From contig JAIDHX010000019.1 in NCBI GenBank assembly GCA_029053015.1, positions 1 to 64,000 on the forward strand: 64,000 nt of DNA, given 5' to 3'. The notes below the pieces were generated by a model that saw only the letters and a program-made list of their open reading frames with translations, searched no databases and was not told where the DNA came from. Source of the stretch: Lachnospiraceae bacterium (lineage in GTDB: Bacteria; Bacillota; Clostridia; Lachnospirales; Lachnospiraceae). A program made the translations under genes and the position numbers. Positions 27,786-36,337 of this stretch are shown piece after piece (position 1 is the first letter of the stretch; every line of letters begins with the position of its first letter).

Positions 27786-28410
27786 GTTTTTTTCAAAGGA
27801 AAAATGGCAGTATATGCTGTATACGATTTCTCATCCTATGGACGGCTATTACTGGATACGCCATAGGGACAGAGGAAGCGTCCCCCTTGCAATTCTGATG
27901 GTTATTGTGTTTTCCTGCTGTTTTACGGCAAACAGGCTGCTTGCCAGCTTTGTGGTAAATGATTTGGATCCGAGAACCGTGGACAGTTTGTTTGAGCTGA
28001 TAGGCGTTCTTTCCTTCTATCTGCTGCTCTGTGTCAGCAACTGGTCCATCACTTGTCTGATGAATGGCGAGGGCAGGATGAAGGATATTGCCATAGCGGT
28101 AGGCTATGGGACGGTTCCGATCAGTTTTGTGCTTGTTCTTGCAACGATTGTCAGCCAGTTTATCGCGGATGACGAGCAGGCGTTTTACTCCTTGATTCTG
28201 GTGATAGGGATTGCCTACGGCGTGATTATGATTCTGATTGGCATTATGCAGGTGCATAATTACACGTTGGGCAAAACGCTTCTGACCCTGTTTCTGACAG
28301 TGCTTGCCATGTTAATCATCATCTTTTTGCTGCTGCTTTTAAGCAACCTTTTAGGTATGGTGGTAAACTTCTTTAAGAGCGTGTACACGGAACTTATATT
28401 TAGGACGTAG
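27778..28410 (+). CDS. YIP1-family membrane protein
   Basis: 210 residues with five membrane helices after a basic start (FFSKEKWQYMLYTISHPMDGYYWIRHRDRG). The pattern, and GYGTVPISFVLVLATIVSQF, are those of the YIP1 domain. In bacteria this family is found beside ABC permeases, and its role is not established. Translationally coupled to the NHL protein upstream and 11 bases before the DUF5696 gene, it probably forms a membrane complex with them. Confidence 0.8.
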   Translation: MRKFFSKEKWQYMLYTISHPMDGYYWIRHRDRGSVPLAILMVIVFSCCFTANRLLASFVVNDLDPRTVDSLFELIGVLSFYLLLCVSNWSITCLMNGEGRMKDIAIAVGYGTVPISFVLVLATIVSQFIADDEQAFYSLILVIGIAYGVIMILIGIMQVHNYTLGKTLLTLFLTVLAMLIIIFLLLLLSNLLGMVVNFFKSVYTELIFRT

Positions 28411-28421
28411 GAGGCAGGATA

Positions 28422-30764
28422 ATGAAATCTTCTAAGAAAAAGAAAACGAAACAGCCCATGAGCAAGACCAAAAAGGTAGTGCTCAGTCTGGTAGGGATTG
28501 CGGCCGCGGTAGGAATCTTTTATCTGGCATATTATTTCATTCATTATATGTGGTATGGCGGATACAAGAAATATCTTGGTTCCTATGAGTATGAGCAGGG
28601 CGGCGCGTTTACGCCTGTACCGGAGGCAAAGAGCGATGTGCCCGGGTATGAGCTTGTATGTGAGAATGAATTCCTGAAGCTCTACACAGACACAAAAACT
28701 GCCAATATAGCTGTGTATGACAAGCGTGACGGTTCCATCACCTATTCCAATCCCCAGAACCCTGAGGAGGACAGCATAGCAAATGCAGCCAATATCAACT
28801 ACTTGAAGTCACAGCTTGTGGTGCAGTACTACAATGCAGACGTGCGTTCCAGCAACTACGACAGCTACAGCCAGTCCGTTGCAAAGGGACAGTATTCGAC
28901 CGAAGGGATTGCAAACGGTATCCGCTACATATACCAGATCGGAGATCTTGCAGGCGCCTATGTTGAGGTTCCGCTGGAATACCGTCTGGAACAGGATAAA
29001 TTGGTAGTGTCCATTCCTGCAAGCGGCATTTCAGAGTATGGTGACTGTTATCTCTACCGTATTCAGTTACTGCGCTATATGGGTGCGGCACACAGCTCGG
29101 AGGACGGCTACATGGTTGTGCCGAACGGCTCCGGTTCGCTGATTTACTTTAACAATGGGAAAACTTCTGCGGACAATTATACGCAGTATGTTTACGATAT
29201 CGACCCCATGGTATCAACCTATACCACCCTTGAAAATGTCAGCAGCGCGAAGCTGCCCGTATTTGGCATCTGCCGGACGGACAGGAGCATGCTTGTCACG
29301 GTGGAGGATGGTGCCACCACTGCACTGATAACGGCGAGTGTTTCAGGCAGTTACAATGATTATAATTATGCTTACCCGACTTTTGTTTTGCGCAACATTG
29401 ACAACCTTCGTATGTTCGGCAATTCTACTACGGATGTTTATGTAATGGAGCCCAACTTATACGATATCAATATGCAGGTAAGTTATGCATTTCCGGGTGA
29501 GGATTATTTGGGCTATGCAGGGCTTGCCAATTACTACAGGGAGCGTCTGATAGCGGAAGGTGTGCTGACGCCGGATAAGACAGGCGGTGATATTCCTTTT
29601 TACTATGATGTCATTGCAGGCGTAAAGGAAACGGCACATTTTCTGGGAACACAGTATCTGCATACTTTCTCCATGACAAGCTTTGGTCAGGCGAAGGAGA
29701 TGGCAGAGGCGCTTTCTCAGGACGGCATTACCAATCAGGTGATGAACCTGCAGGGCTGGTTTAACGGCGGTTACTATCATAATGCACCGCATAATATCAA
29801 GGTGCCGTTAAAGCTGGGTGGCAAATCAGGGCTTGAAAAGCTGGAGGATGCCTTAAATGGATTGGGCGGCAGACTGTATGTGGATGTGGCATTCCAGCGG
29901 GTTACATTCGCTGACAATGGATTCAACTACAATGCAGAGAGCTCCCGTTACTATGGTTCCGGCTATGTGGCGGCATTCGGACAGGTAAATCCGACGACCC
30001 TGCGTAATACTTCAGGTCTGGACTATTATGAGACGCGTTATGATTTGCTTTCACCTAAGTTCCTGCCAAGGTATGTGGGCAAGTTTGCGAAGAAGATTAA
30101 GAAGTACGATGTTGGCGGCATTTCCCTCAGGGATTTGGGCAATGTACTTACTTCCGACAAGAAGAGAACAGAAATTATCAACAGGGAAGAAGCTCTTGAT
30201 GTTGTGTTGGGACAGTTTGAACTGTTAAAAGGCACGGGCAAGCGTTTGATGACGAGCGAGGCAAATGCCTACAGCTTTGCCTACAGTACGGATATCATCA
30301 ACGTACCGATTACGGATAACAGTTATGCTATTGTAGATGAGAGCATTCCTTTTTATGAAATGGTTATCCACGGCTGCATATCCTATTCGACAGAGCTTTT
30401 GAACTACGAGGATGAAGAGGATATGACCGGTGTTGTCCTGCAGATGATTGAAGCGGGCGCAGCTCCTCACTATGTGTTTACATGGAAGGATTCCAGCGAG
30501 ATGAAGGACACCGGATTAAATCGTTATTACGCAACTACCTTTGAAATATGGAAGGGTGAGGCGGTGGAAGTATACAACCGCGTGAATGAAGCGTTAAAGC
30601 ATGTATCCGGCGCTATGATAGTTGATCATGAAATCTTAGGCGGCGGGGTGCGGAAGGTCACCTATGACAATGGCGTAATTATCTACATCAACTACGGCAG
30701 CGAGACACAGAAGGTGGACGGCATGGAAATACCTGCCATGTCCTACAGAATGGAGGGGATTTAA
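28422..30764 (+). CDS. DUF5696-type membrane-anchored extracellular protein, possible glycosidase-like barrel
   Basis: 780 residues. A Lys-rich cytosolic start is followed by one membrane helix (about 19-44) and a long outside domain. The first half (to about 390) is beta-rich (LYTDTKTANIAVYDKRDGSITYSNP). The second half has alternating strand/helix blocks like a TIM barrel: HTFSMTSFGQAKEMAEAL, LQGWFNGGYYHNAP, RLYVDVAFQ, VGGISLRDLGNVL, RLMTSEANAYSF, SIPFYEMVIHGCISYSTEL. Several conserved-looking acidic residues could be catalytic, but no CAZy family is recognised. The next permease ATG follows its stop codon without a gap. The family name is recalled, not searched. Confidence 0.65.
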   Translation: MKSSKKKKTKQPMSKTKKVVLSLVGIAAAVGIFYLAYYFIHYMWYGGYKKYLGSYEYEQGGAFTPVPEAKSDVPGYELVCENEFLKLYTDTKTANIAVYDKRDGSITYSNPQNPEEDSIANAANINYLKSQLVVQYYNADVRSSNYDSYSQSVAKGQYSTEGIANGIRYIYQIGDLAGAYVEVPLEYRLEQDKLVVSIPASGISEYGDCYLYRIQLLRYMGAAHSSEDGYMVVPNGSGSLIYFNNGKTSADNYTQYVYDIDPMVSTYTTLENVSSAKLPVFGICRTDRSMLVTVEDGATTALITASVSGSYNDYNYAYPTFVLRNIDNLRMFGNSTTDVYVMEPNLYDINMQVSYAFPGEDYLGYAGLANYYRERLIAEGVLTPDKTGGDIPFYYDVIAGVKETAHFLGTQYLHTFSMTSFGQAKEMAEALSQDGITNQVMNLQGWFNGGYYHNAPHNIKVPLKLGGKSGLEKLEDALNGLGGRLYVDVAFQRVTFADNGFNYNAESSRYYGSGYVAAFGQVNPTTLRNTSGLDYYETRYDLLSPKFLPRYVGKFAKKIKKYDVGGISLRDLGNVLTSDKKRTEIINREEALDVVLGQFELLKGTGKRLMTSEANAYSFAYSTDIINVPITDNSYAIVDESIPFYEMVIHGCISYSTELLNYEDEEDMTGVVLQMIEAGAAPHYVFTWKDSSEMKDTGLNRYYATTFEIWKGEAVEVYNRVNEALKHVSGAMIVDHEILGGGVRKVTYDNGVIIYINYGSETQKVDGMEIPAMSYRMEGI

Positions 30765-31685
30765 ATGAAAAAAAAGAAAAAACTGACTCTTCTCCAAAAG
30801 CGCAGCCTGATGGGATACCTGTTTGTGCTGCCCTGGGTGGTCGGCTTTCTGGTTTTTTATGTGCGAAGCCTTGTCATGACAGGACAGTTTGCATTCTCCA
30901 ATATGACCATCGACGCGTTAAAGGGCGGCTACACATTGGATTTTGTGGGGATTGAAAATTTCCGGTATGCCTTTACGGTGCACCCGAGCTTTAAGCAGGA
31001 ACTGACAAAATCTGTTATGAACATGCTGATTGACGTACCGCTGATTACCTTTTTCAGTTTGTTCATGGCGATGCTGTTAAACAAGAAGTTCCCCGGCAGA
31101 TTTTTTGTGAGGGCAATCTTCTTCCTGCCGATTATCTTAAACTCCGGCGCCATTTCCGAGGCGATGGATTTGAGCATGAAGATGATGAACGGCGGTGTTT
31201 CCACGCAGGTGGCAGAAGCGGCGACAGCGGGCAATACAATGGCGTTGGACATAGACTATCTGGTCAGCATGTTTATGAACCTCGGACTGCCGGCTTCGGT
31301 ATTGGATTACATCGTTTCGGCGGTGGCACGTATCAATGACATCATTGCAGCGAGCGGCGTACAGATTATTATCTTTATTGCAGCGCTGCAGTCCATCCCG
31401 GGTTCCATGTACGAGGTGGCAAAGATTGAGGGTGCGACGGGCTATGAGACCTTCTGGAAGGTAACTTTCCCCATGGTAATGCCCCATATCATCACCAACG
31501 TAGTATTTACCATCGTGGACAGCTTTACGGAATCTTCCGTTGTTGACCTTGCCTACGATGTGGCGTTTAAACAGTATAACTACGGACTAAGCTCCGTTTT
31601 CAGTCTGGTTTCCACAGTGATTACCTGCGTCATACTGGTTGCAATCTGCGGGTTCATACAGAAACGGACATTCTACTATAACTAG
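30765..31685 (+). CDS. Sugar ABC transporter permease, MalF type (second importer)
   Basis: 306 residues with six membrane helices (LFVLPWVVGFLVFYVRSL). The EAA loop is SMYEVAKIEGATGYETFWKVTFPMVMP. It starts directly after the DUF5696 gene and is followed 17 bases later by its MalG-type partner. Between helices there is an extended loop (about 135-185, MKMMNGGVSTQVAEAATAGN), longer than usual for the family. Confidence 0.9.
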   Translation: MKKKKKLTLLQKRSLMGYLFVLPWVVGFLVFYVRSLVMTGQFAFSNMTIDALKGGYTLDFVGIENFRYAFTVHPSFKQELTKSVMNMLIDVPLITFFSLFMAMLLNKKFPGRFFVRAIFFLPIILNSGAISEAMDLSMKMMNGGVSTQVAEAATAGNTMALDIDYLVSMFMNLGLPASVLDYIVSAVARINDIIAASGVQIIIFIAALQSIPGSMYEVAKIEGATGYETFWKVTFPMVMPHIITNVVFTIVDSFTESSVVDLAYDVAFKQYNYGLSSVFSLVSTVITCVILVAICGFIQKRTFYYN

Positions 31686-31702
31686 GGAAAGGAGGAGAAA
31701 AC

Positions 31703-32695
31703 ATGCAGAAAGCAGTTGCCAAGACAAATTATATACAGAACATAAAAGCAGCAGTGCAGAATGTGGATACGCGCAAAAGGCTGGGAAACAGCGTGAAAAA
31801 CATCGCGATGGCGTTGATGAAAATTGCCATTCTGGTGGGCGTTGGCTATGTCATTCTTTCACCTGTTATCGGTATTATTGTAAATTCCTTCTCCTCAAAC
31901 AGCGACGCCATAGACCCTATGGTATTCCTGTTTCCCAAACAACCGACGCTGGAGAGGTATTCTCTGGCGGCGCTCAGAATGGACTATGTGCCGACCATGG
32001 CGAGGGATATGTTCTATACTTTGACGATGACCCTGCTGCAGCTTTTAATATGCTCCATGGTGGGATATGGCTTTGCCAGATTTGATTTCCCGTTCAAGAA
32101 GTTTATGTTTGGCTGTGTGGTGGTCATGATTGTCATTCCTTCCCACACCATCATGCTTCCCCTGTACATGACTTTCAGGGAGTTTGATCCGCTGGGGCTT
32201 GTCAGCCTGATTAAAGGCGCACCCATCAACCTGATGGGCACGACCGTACCCATGTATATTATGAGTTTGCTTGGGTGTGGCGTCAGGTCAGGACTCTACA
32301 TTTATATCTTTAACCAGTTCTTCCGTGGGCTTCCTAAAGAAATTGAGGAAGCGGCACTGGTAGATGGCTGCGGTGTGTGGTATACTTACTTTAAGATTAT
32401 GCTGCGCAATGCAATGCCCGCTGTTATTACGGTGACGGTATTCTCCATCGTATGGCAGTTTAATGATACTTTTTATGCAAAGTTATTTCTGATTAGTGAA
32501 AATGTTGTGATTAGCAAGAAGATTGCGACATTGCAGAGTGTGATTGCAAACCAGGACAAAATTTTGTCCGTCACTCTGCAGGAGTTGTATTTGGACGCCG
32601 GTATTATACTTGTATTGCTTCCGGTGGTGCTGATTTACCTTTTACTACAGAGATACTTTATAGAGGGTGTGGAGAGAAGTGGTATCGTAGGATAA
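31703..32695 (+). CDS. Sugar ABC transporter permease, MalG type (second importer)
   Basis: 330 residues, six membrane helices, with a cytosolic N-terminal region of about 40 residues. The EAA loop is EIEEAALVDGCGVWYTYFKIMLRNAMP. It ends YFIEGVERSGIVG, typical for carbohydrate permeases. Its binding protein is probably the lipoprotein at 34704-36242, two genes downstream. Confidence 0.92.
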   Translation: MQKAVAKTNYIQNIKAAVQNVDTRKRLGNSVKNIAMALMKIAILVGVGYVILSPVIGIIVNSFSSNSDAIDPMVFLFPKQPTLERYSLAALRMDYVPTMARDMFYTLTMTLLQLLICSMVGYGFARFDFPFKKFMFGCVVVMIVIPSHTIMLPLYMTFREFDPLGLVSLIKGAPINLMGTTVPMYIMSLLGCGVRSGLYIYIFNQFFRGLPKEIEEAALVDGCGVWYTYFKIMLRNAMPAVITVTVFSIVWQFNDTFYAKLFLISENVVISKKIATLQSVIANQDKILSVTLQELYLDAGIILVLLPVVLIYLLLQRYFIEGVERSGIVG

Positions 32696-32748
32696 GACTC
32701 TCTGCAGAACCCATCAACTTTTAAACAAGAAAAGGAGGATTGAAAAAG

Positions 32749-34650
32749 TTGAAAAGGCAAAAATTTTTAGCCTGCCTTTTGGCAGGTGCCATGGTACTTT
32801 CCATGGCAGCATGCGGCGACAAACCCGCTGATGAGAATCCGGACACCGGCAGTGTTGCTCCTACTACAGAAGACAGCACACCTGCACCTGCACCGGAAGA
32901 TACAACACCGGTAGATGAAGCTGCAAGCATCGATTTTGAGGACGGCAATATGGCGTTCACAGCAGTCTACTCAACACCGGCAGACGCTGCTGATGTGGAG
33001 CTTTCCGTTGTGGATTTCAATGGAAGCAAGGCATTGCAGGTAAAGAATCTGACAGGCAAGGTTCCCTACGTAGCTTTTGACGTAGAAAGCCTTCTGGGCG
33101 CAGATGTGGCAAAGGTGGCAAGCATTGAATTGACATTGGGTACTTCTTTTGACAATGGCAAGTTCAGCGCGGTTTCCGGCAAGCTGATTGCATGGAGCGG
33201 CGAGGATCAGAATGAGTCAACCGATGACTGGTCCGTTTACATGGCAGCCAAGAATCCTGCTAAGGTAGTGGCAACACTGGCCGCAGGAGAAGAATTTGTC
33301 AGCGGCGCAAACAACATTTTCATGGTGCAGTTAAAGACTGACAACGGTGTAGCTGAGGGTAACGGCAGCGCAACCCTTTACATCGACAACATCCGTTTCC
33401 TTGATGCTTCCGGCAACCTGCTTACTGCAGATTCTTCTGTAGCGTTTGTAGGTCCTGAGAAGTTTTCAGGCGGCGGTGTGGACAGAAACCATCTTGTGTC
33501 GGTTACAAAGCCGGTATCATTTGATGCACTGGTAACTTCAGGCGGTGGTTGGGCACAGGCAGGCGGAGATATTCCGGAGGACGTTCTGGCAGCACTGGTT
33601 CCCGGTTCTGTAATTGAACTTGAGTACTCCAGCACAACAGGTAATATGTGGATTGTTATGAACAACTCTGCAGCAGGCTGGATGAGAATTGGTGTTGGTG
33701 ATGCGGACGGCAGCGGACAGGGCTATGCTTATACCAACAACAGCAAGACGACTGTACAGATTCCTTTTGAGATGATCGCACAGTACTGTGGTGATGACGT
33801 GTCCACATGGGGCGGCACCATGCAGTGTGAGTCCGATGGTGACTGGGAAGTATTCAGTGCAAAAGTAGGTCAGGCAGAGCCTAACTACCATTTGGCACAG
33901 TACGTAGAATTTGAAGGCTTTGCAACTTCAGGCGGCGCTTGGTCACAGAACGGTGCAGCATTTACACCGGAAGTTCTGGAAGCATTGGTTCCCGGTTCTG
34001 TAATTGAGATTGCATATACCAGCGAAACAGGCAATATGTGGGTTGTTATGAATGATTCTGCAGCAGGCTGGATGAGAGTTGGTGTAGGCGATGTAGACGG
34101 CAGCGGACAGGGCTATGCAATTTGCGATGGCAACACCTGTTATATTCCTTTCGAGATGATCGCAGAGTACTGCAGCGATGACGTATCCACATGGGGTTCC
34201 GGTATGCAGTGTGAATCTGACGGCGCATGGGAAGTATACTCTGTAAAAGTTGGTCCGGCTTCTGAGTTTAAGGCAGTCAACAAGTTTGTAGAATTTGAAG
34301 GCTTTGCAACTTCAGGCGGCGGCTGGGCACAGGACGGTGCAGCATTTACACCGGAAGTTCTGGAAGCATTGGTTCCCGGCTCTGTAGTTGAGATTGCATA
34401 TACCAGTGAGACCGGCAAAATATGGGTTGTTATGAATGACTCTGCAGCAGGCTGGATGAGAGTCGGCGTAGGCGATACAGACGGCAGCGGACAGGGTTAT
34501 GCAATATACGATGGAAACGTTTGTCAGATTCCTTTTGAGATGATTGCACAGTACTGTGGCGACGATGTATCTACATGGGGCAGCGGTATGCAGTGCGAAT
34601 CTGACGGCGCATGGGAAGTATACAGCGTAACGATTGCAAGCCAGCAGTAG
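32749..34650 (+). CDS. Non-catalytic surface lipoprotein with three tandem ~128-residue W-rich modules
   Basis: 633 residues from TTG 32749, ten bases after AGGAGG; TTG 32740 is in frame but too close to that site. The lipobox is LSMAAC. A Pro/Thr linker leads to one jelly-roll-like domain (about 60-220, SIDFEDGNMAFTAVYS ... ATLYIDNIRFLD). Three near-identical repeats then fill the rest, each with ATSGGGWAQ, LVPGSVIEIAYTS, VVMNDSAAGWMRVGVGD, DGSGQGYA, IPFEMIAQYCGDDVSTWG and MQCESDGAWEVYSVK. There is no catalytic domain. The exposed Trp pattern and the place between transporter and binding protein suggest a cell-surface mannan-binding protein. The module family is not recognised. Confidence 0.8.
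   Translation: MKRQKFLACLLAGAMVLSMAACGDKPADENPDTGSVAPTTEDSTPAPAPEDTTPVDEAASIDFEDGNMAFTAVYSTPADAADVELSVVDFNGSKALQVKNLTGKVPYVAFDVESLLGADVAKVASIELTLGTSFDNGKFSAVSGKLIAWSGEDQNESTDDWSVYMAAKNPAKVVATLAAGEEFVSGANNIFMVQLKTDNGVAEGNGSATLYIDNIRFLDASGNLLTADSSVAFVGPEKFSGGGVDRNHLVSVTKPVSFDALVTSGGGWAQAGGDIPEDVLAALVPGSVIELEYSSTTGNMWIVMNNSAAGWMRIGVGDADGSGQGYAYTNNSKTTVQIPFEMIAQYCGDDVSTWGGTMQCESDGDWEVFSAKVGQAEPNYHLAQYVEFEGFATSGGAWSQNGAAFTPEVLEALVPGSVIEIAYTSETGNMWVVMNDSAAGWMRVGVGDVDGSGQGYAICDGNTCYIPFEMIAEYCSDDVSTWGSGMQCESDGAWEVYSVKVGPASEFKAVNKFVEFEGFATSGGGWAQDGAAFTPEVLEALVPGSVVEIAYTSETGKIWVVMNDSAAGWMRVGVGDTDGSGQGYAIYDGNVCQIPFEMIAQYCGDDVSTWGSGMQCESDGAWEVYSVTIASQQ
33518..34640 (+). repeat. Three tandem in-frame repeats, period 390 and 384 bases
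   Basis: The marker ACTTCAGGCGG occurs at about 33535, 33925 and 34309. Copies two and three are almost identical at DNA level, while copy one differs more, pointing to a recent duplication of the last module or to gene conversion. Confidence 0.9.
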
Positions 34651-34703
34651 AAACTTATGACAATGTGGTTCATATGGCATTATGAAAGGAGAACAGATAT
34701 AAA

Positions 34704-36242
34704 GTGAAAAATTTAAAGAAATTTTTAGCACTGGGACTTGCAGCAGCTATGGCATTGTCTGTAGCAGCCTGTGGTGGCAAAGACAATACCGGCGATAACA
34801 ACAACGGTGGTAACAATGGCGGCAATAACGGCGGCAATAGCAGCAATAACGGCGGCGCAGCGGACAACACCGATTTAGCTGGTACAGGCGACGGCAACAT
34901 CAACATCGGTTCATGGTGGTTAATGTACTATGACAGCGATGATGCAATTGAAGATTCTCCGGACTGGCAGACAGCACAGCCTGCAGAGGGAGATACCGAA
35001 GATAAGGCAAAAGAAAAAGCAACCAACCTTAACGTTGCTGAGACAAAGTTTGCTAATGTTAAGAAGATTGAAGAGAAGTACGGCGTTACCTTTACATGGG
35101 ATAACCTGACCTATGAAGGCGTACAGACCTCCATCAATACCTCTATCTTAGCAGGTAACCCGGACTGTGAAATCTATTTGGTTGAAGCAAGCATGGGCGT
35201 TCCTGCACAGGCAAACGGTCTGGCAATCGACTTAAAGACCATTCTGCCGGAAGATGACGACTTATTTACCACTCAGACCAACATGGGCTATCTTGACCTT
35301 GGCGACGGCAAGGCATGTATCCTGTATCAGATAGCAGGTGAAGGTACTGTAGCAGGTACTTATCCTCTTGGCTTTAATATGCAGCTTTTGGAAGAGAACA
35401 ATTTGGAAGACCCCAGAGAGCTTTACAAGAGAGGCGAGTGGACATGGGATAAGTTCATCGAGTACTGTCAGGTACTGACACAGGATACCGACGGCGATGG
35501 ACAGATTGACCAGTACGGCTACTGTGGTTATGAAAATGAAACCATGGAGCAGTTGATGATGAGTAACGGTGCAAGCATTGCAACCGGTACCACAGAGACA
35601 CTTTCTTCCGCAGCAACCGGTGAGGCACTGCAGATGATGTATGATATGTACAACACCTATCAGATTGCTTATCCTTATGACTTTGAAGGCACACCTTCTG
35701 ACAGTATGAGAATTCAGTACCGTGAAGGCAATATCGGTTTCTTCCCTATCGCAGTTTGGATTGCAAACGCAGGCGGTGACTACGGTGTAGAAGATAAGCT
35801 TGGATTTGATACCGCATATGTGCGCTGGCCGGTAGGACCTTCCGGTAATCAGGATACCAACCCCGGAAAGAACGCAGTATCCGGAACCACTTACTTTATT
35901 ATTGCAGCAGGATGTAAGAATCCTGTTACCGCATACCATGTACTGTATGATTTCTTCAACTGGTATGAAGGAGATGTTTCTCTTCGTGATAACAGAGACG
36001 TTATGCAGTGGTGGTACAACGAGAATGCAAGAATCGAAGAGCTGAAGAACCAGAACTATGATGTTATGTTTGATGCAGGTTCTAAAACCGAGGCTGACTT
36101 CTGGCTGAACATTGGTGTTGACTATGGAACAGATGCAGGTAACGGACTGCAGCAGATTATCAAGGGTGAAATGACTCCCGCACAGTTCCAGGAATCCTTC
36201 AAGCAGCAGGTTCAGGATGGCTTGGATGCATACTTTAAGTAA
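34704..36242 (+). CDS. Extracellular sugar-binding lipoprotein of the second importer
   Basis: 512 residues from GTG 34704; AAGGAG is rather far (12 bases) but no better start exists. The lipobox is LSVAAC. A flexible Asn/Gly linker (about 25-52, repeated GGNNGGNN) precedes a family-1 solute-binding fold (VKKIEEKYGVTFTWDNL, ILAGNPDCEIYLVEA, RGEWTWDKFIEYCQVLTQDTDGDGQIDQYGYCG, a possible calcium-like loop). The family and place predict uptake of mannooligosaccharides with the permeases at 30765-32695. A GC-rich hairpin follows the gene. Confidence 0.9.
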   Translation: MKNLKKFLALGLAAAMALSVAACGGKDNTGDNNNGGNNGGNNGGNSSNNGGAADNTDLAGTGDGNINIGSWWLMYYDSDDAIEDSPDWQTAQPAEGDTEDKAKEKATNLNVAETKFANVKKIEEKYGVTFTWDNLTYEGVQTSINTSILAGNPDCEIYLVEASMGVPAQANGLAIDLKTILPEDDDLFTTQTNMGYLDLGDGKACILYQIAGEGTVAGTYPLGFNMQLLEENNLEDPRELYKRGEWTWDKFIEYCQVLTQDTDGDGQIDQYGYCGYENETMEQLMMSNGASIATGTTETLSSAATGEALQMMYDMYNTYQIAYPYDFEGTPSDSMRIQYREGNIGFFPIAVWIANAGGDYGVEDKLGFDTAYVRWPVGPSGNQDTNPGKNAVSGTTYFIIAAGCKNPVTAYHVLYDFFNWYEGDVSLRDNRDVMQWWYNENARIEELKNQNYDVMFDAGSKTEADFWLNIGVDYGTDAGNGLQQIIKGEMTPAQFQESFKQQVQDGLDAYFK

Positions 36243-36294
36243 TTTCTTATTGACATTTTAGTTACAGGCTTTATGATTAAAATAAGTACTGAAG

Positions 36295-36318
36295 CGGGGC
36301 GGCGTGCCGCCCCGTTTT
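36295..36318 (+). terminator. GC-rich hairpin after the binding-protein gene
   Basis: CGGGGCGGC-GT-GCCGCCCCG followed by TTTTC lies between the binding-protein gene and the GH130 gene. Such hairpins often act as partial terminators or 3' stabilisers that keep binding-protein mRNA more abundant than downstream genes. Confidence 0.7.
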
Positions 36319-36337
36319 CAGAATAACGGAGGAATTT

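Noticed and set aside
33518..34640. Tandem repeat as an assembly artefact
   Set aside because: The three copies differ at many positions, keep the frame and end in a proper stop, so they look real.
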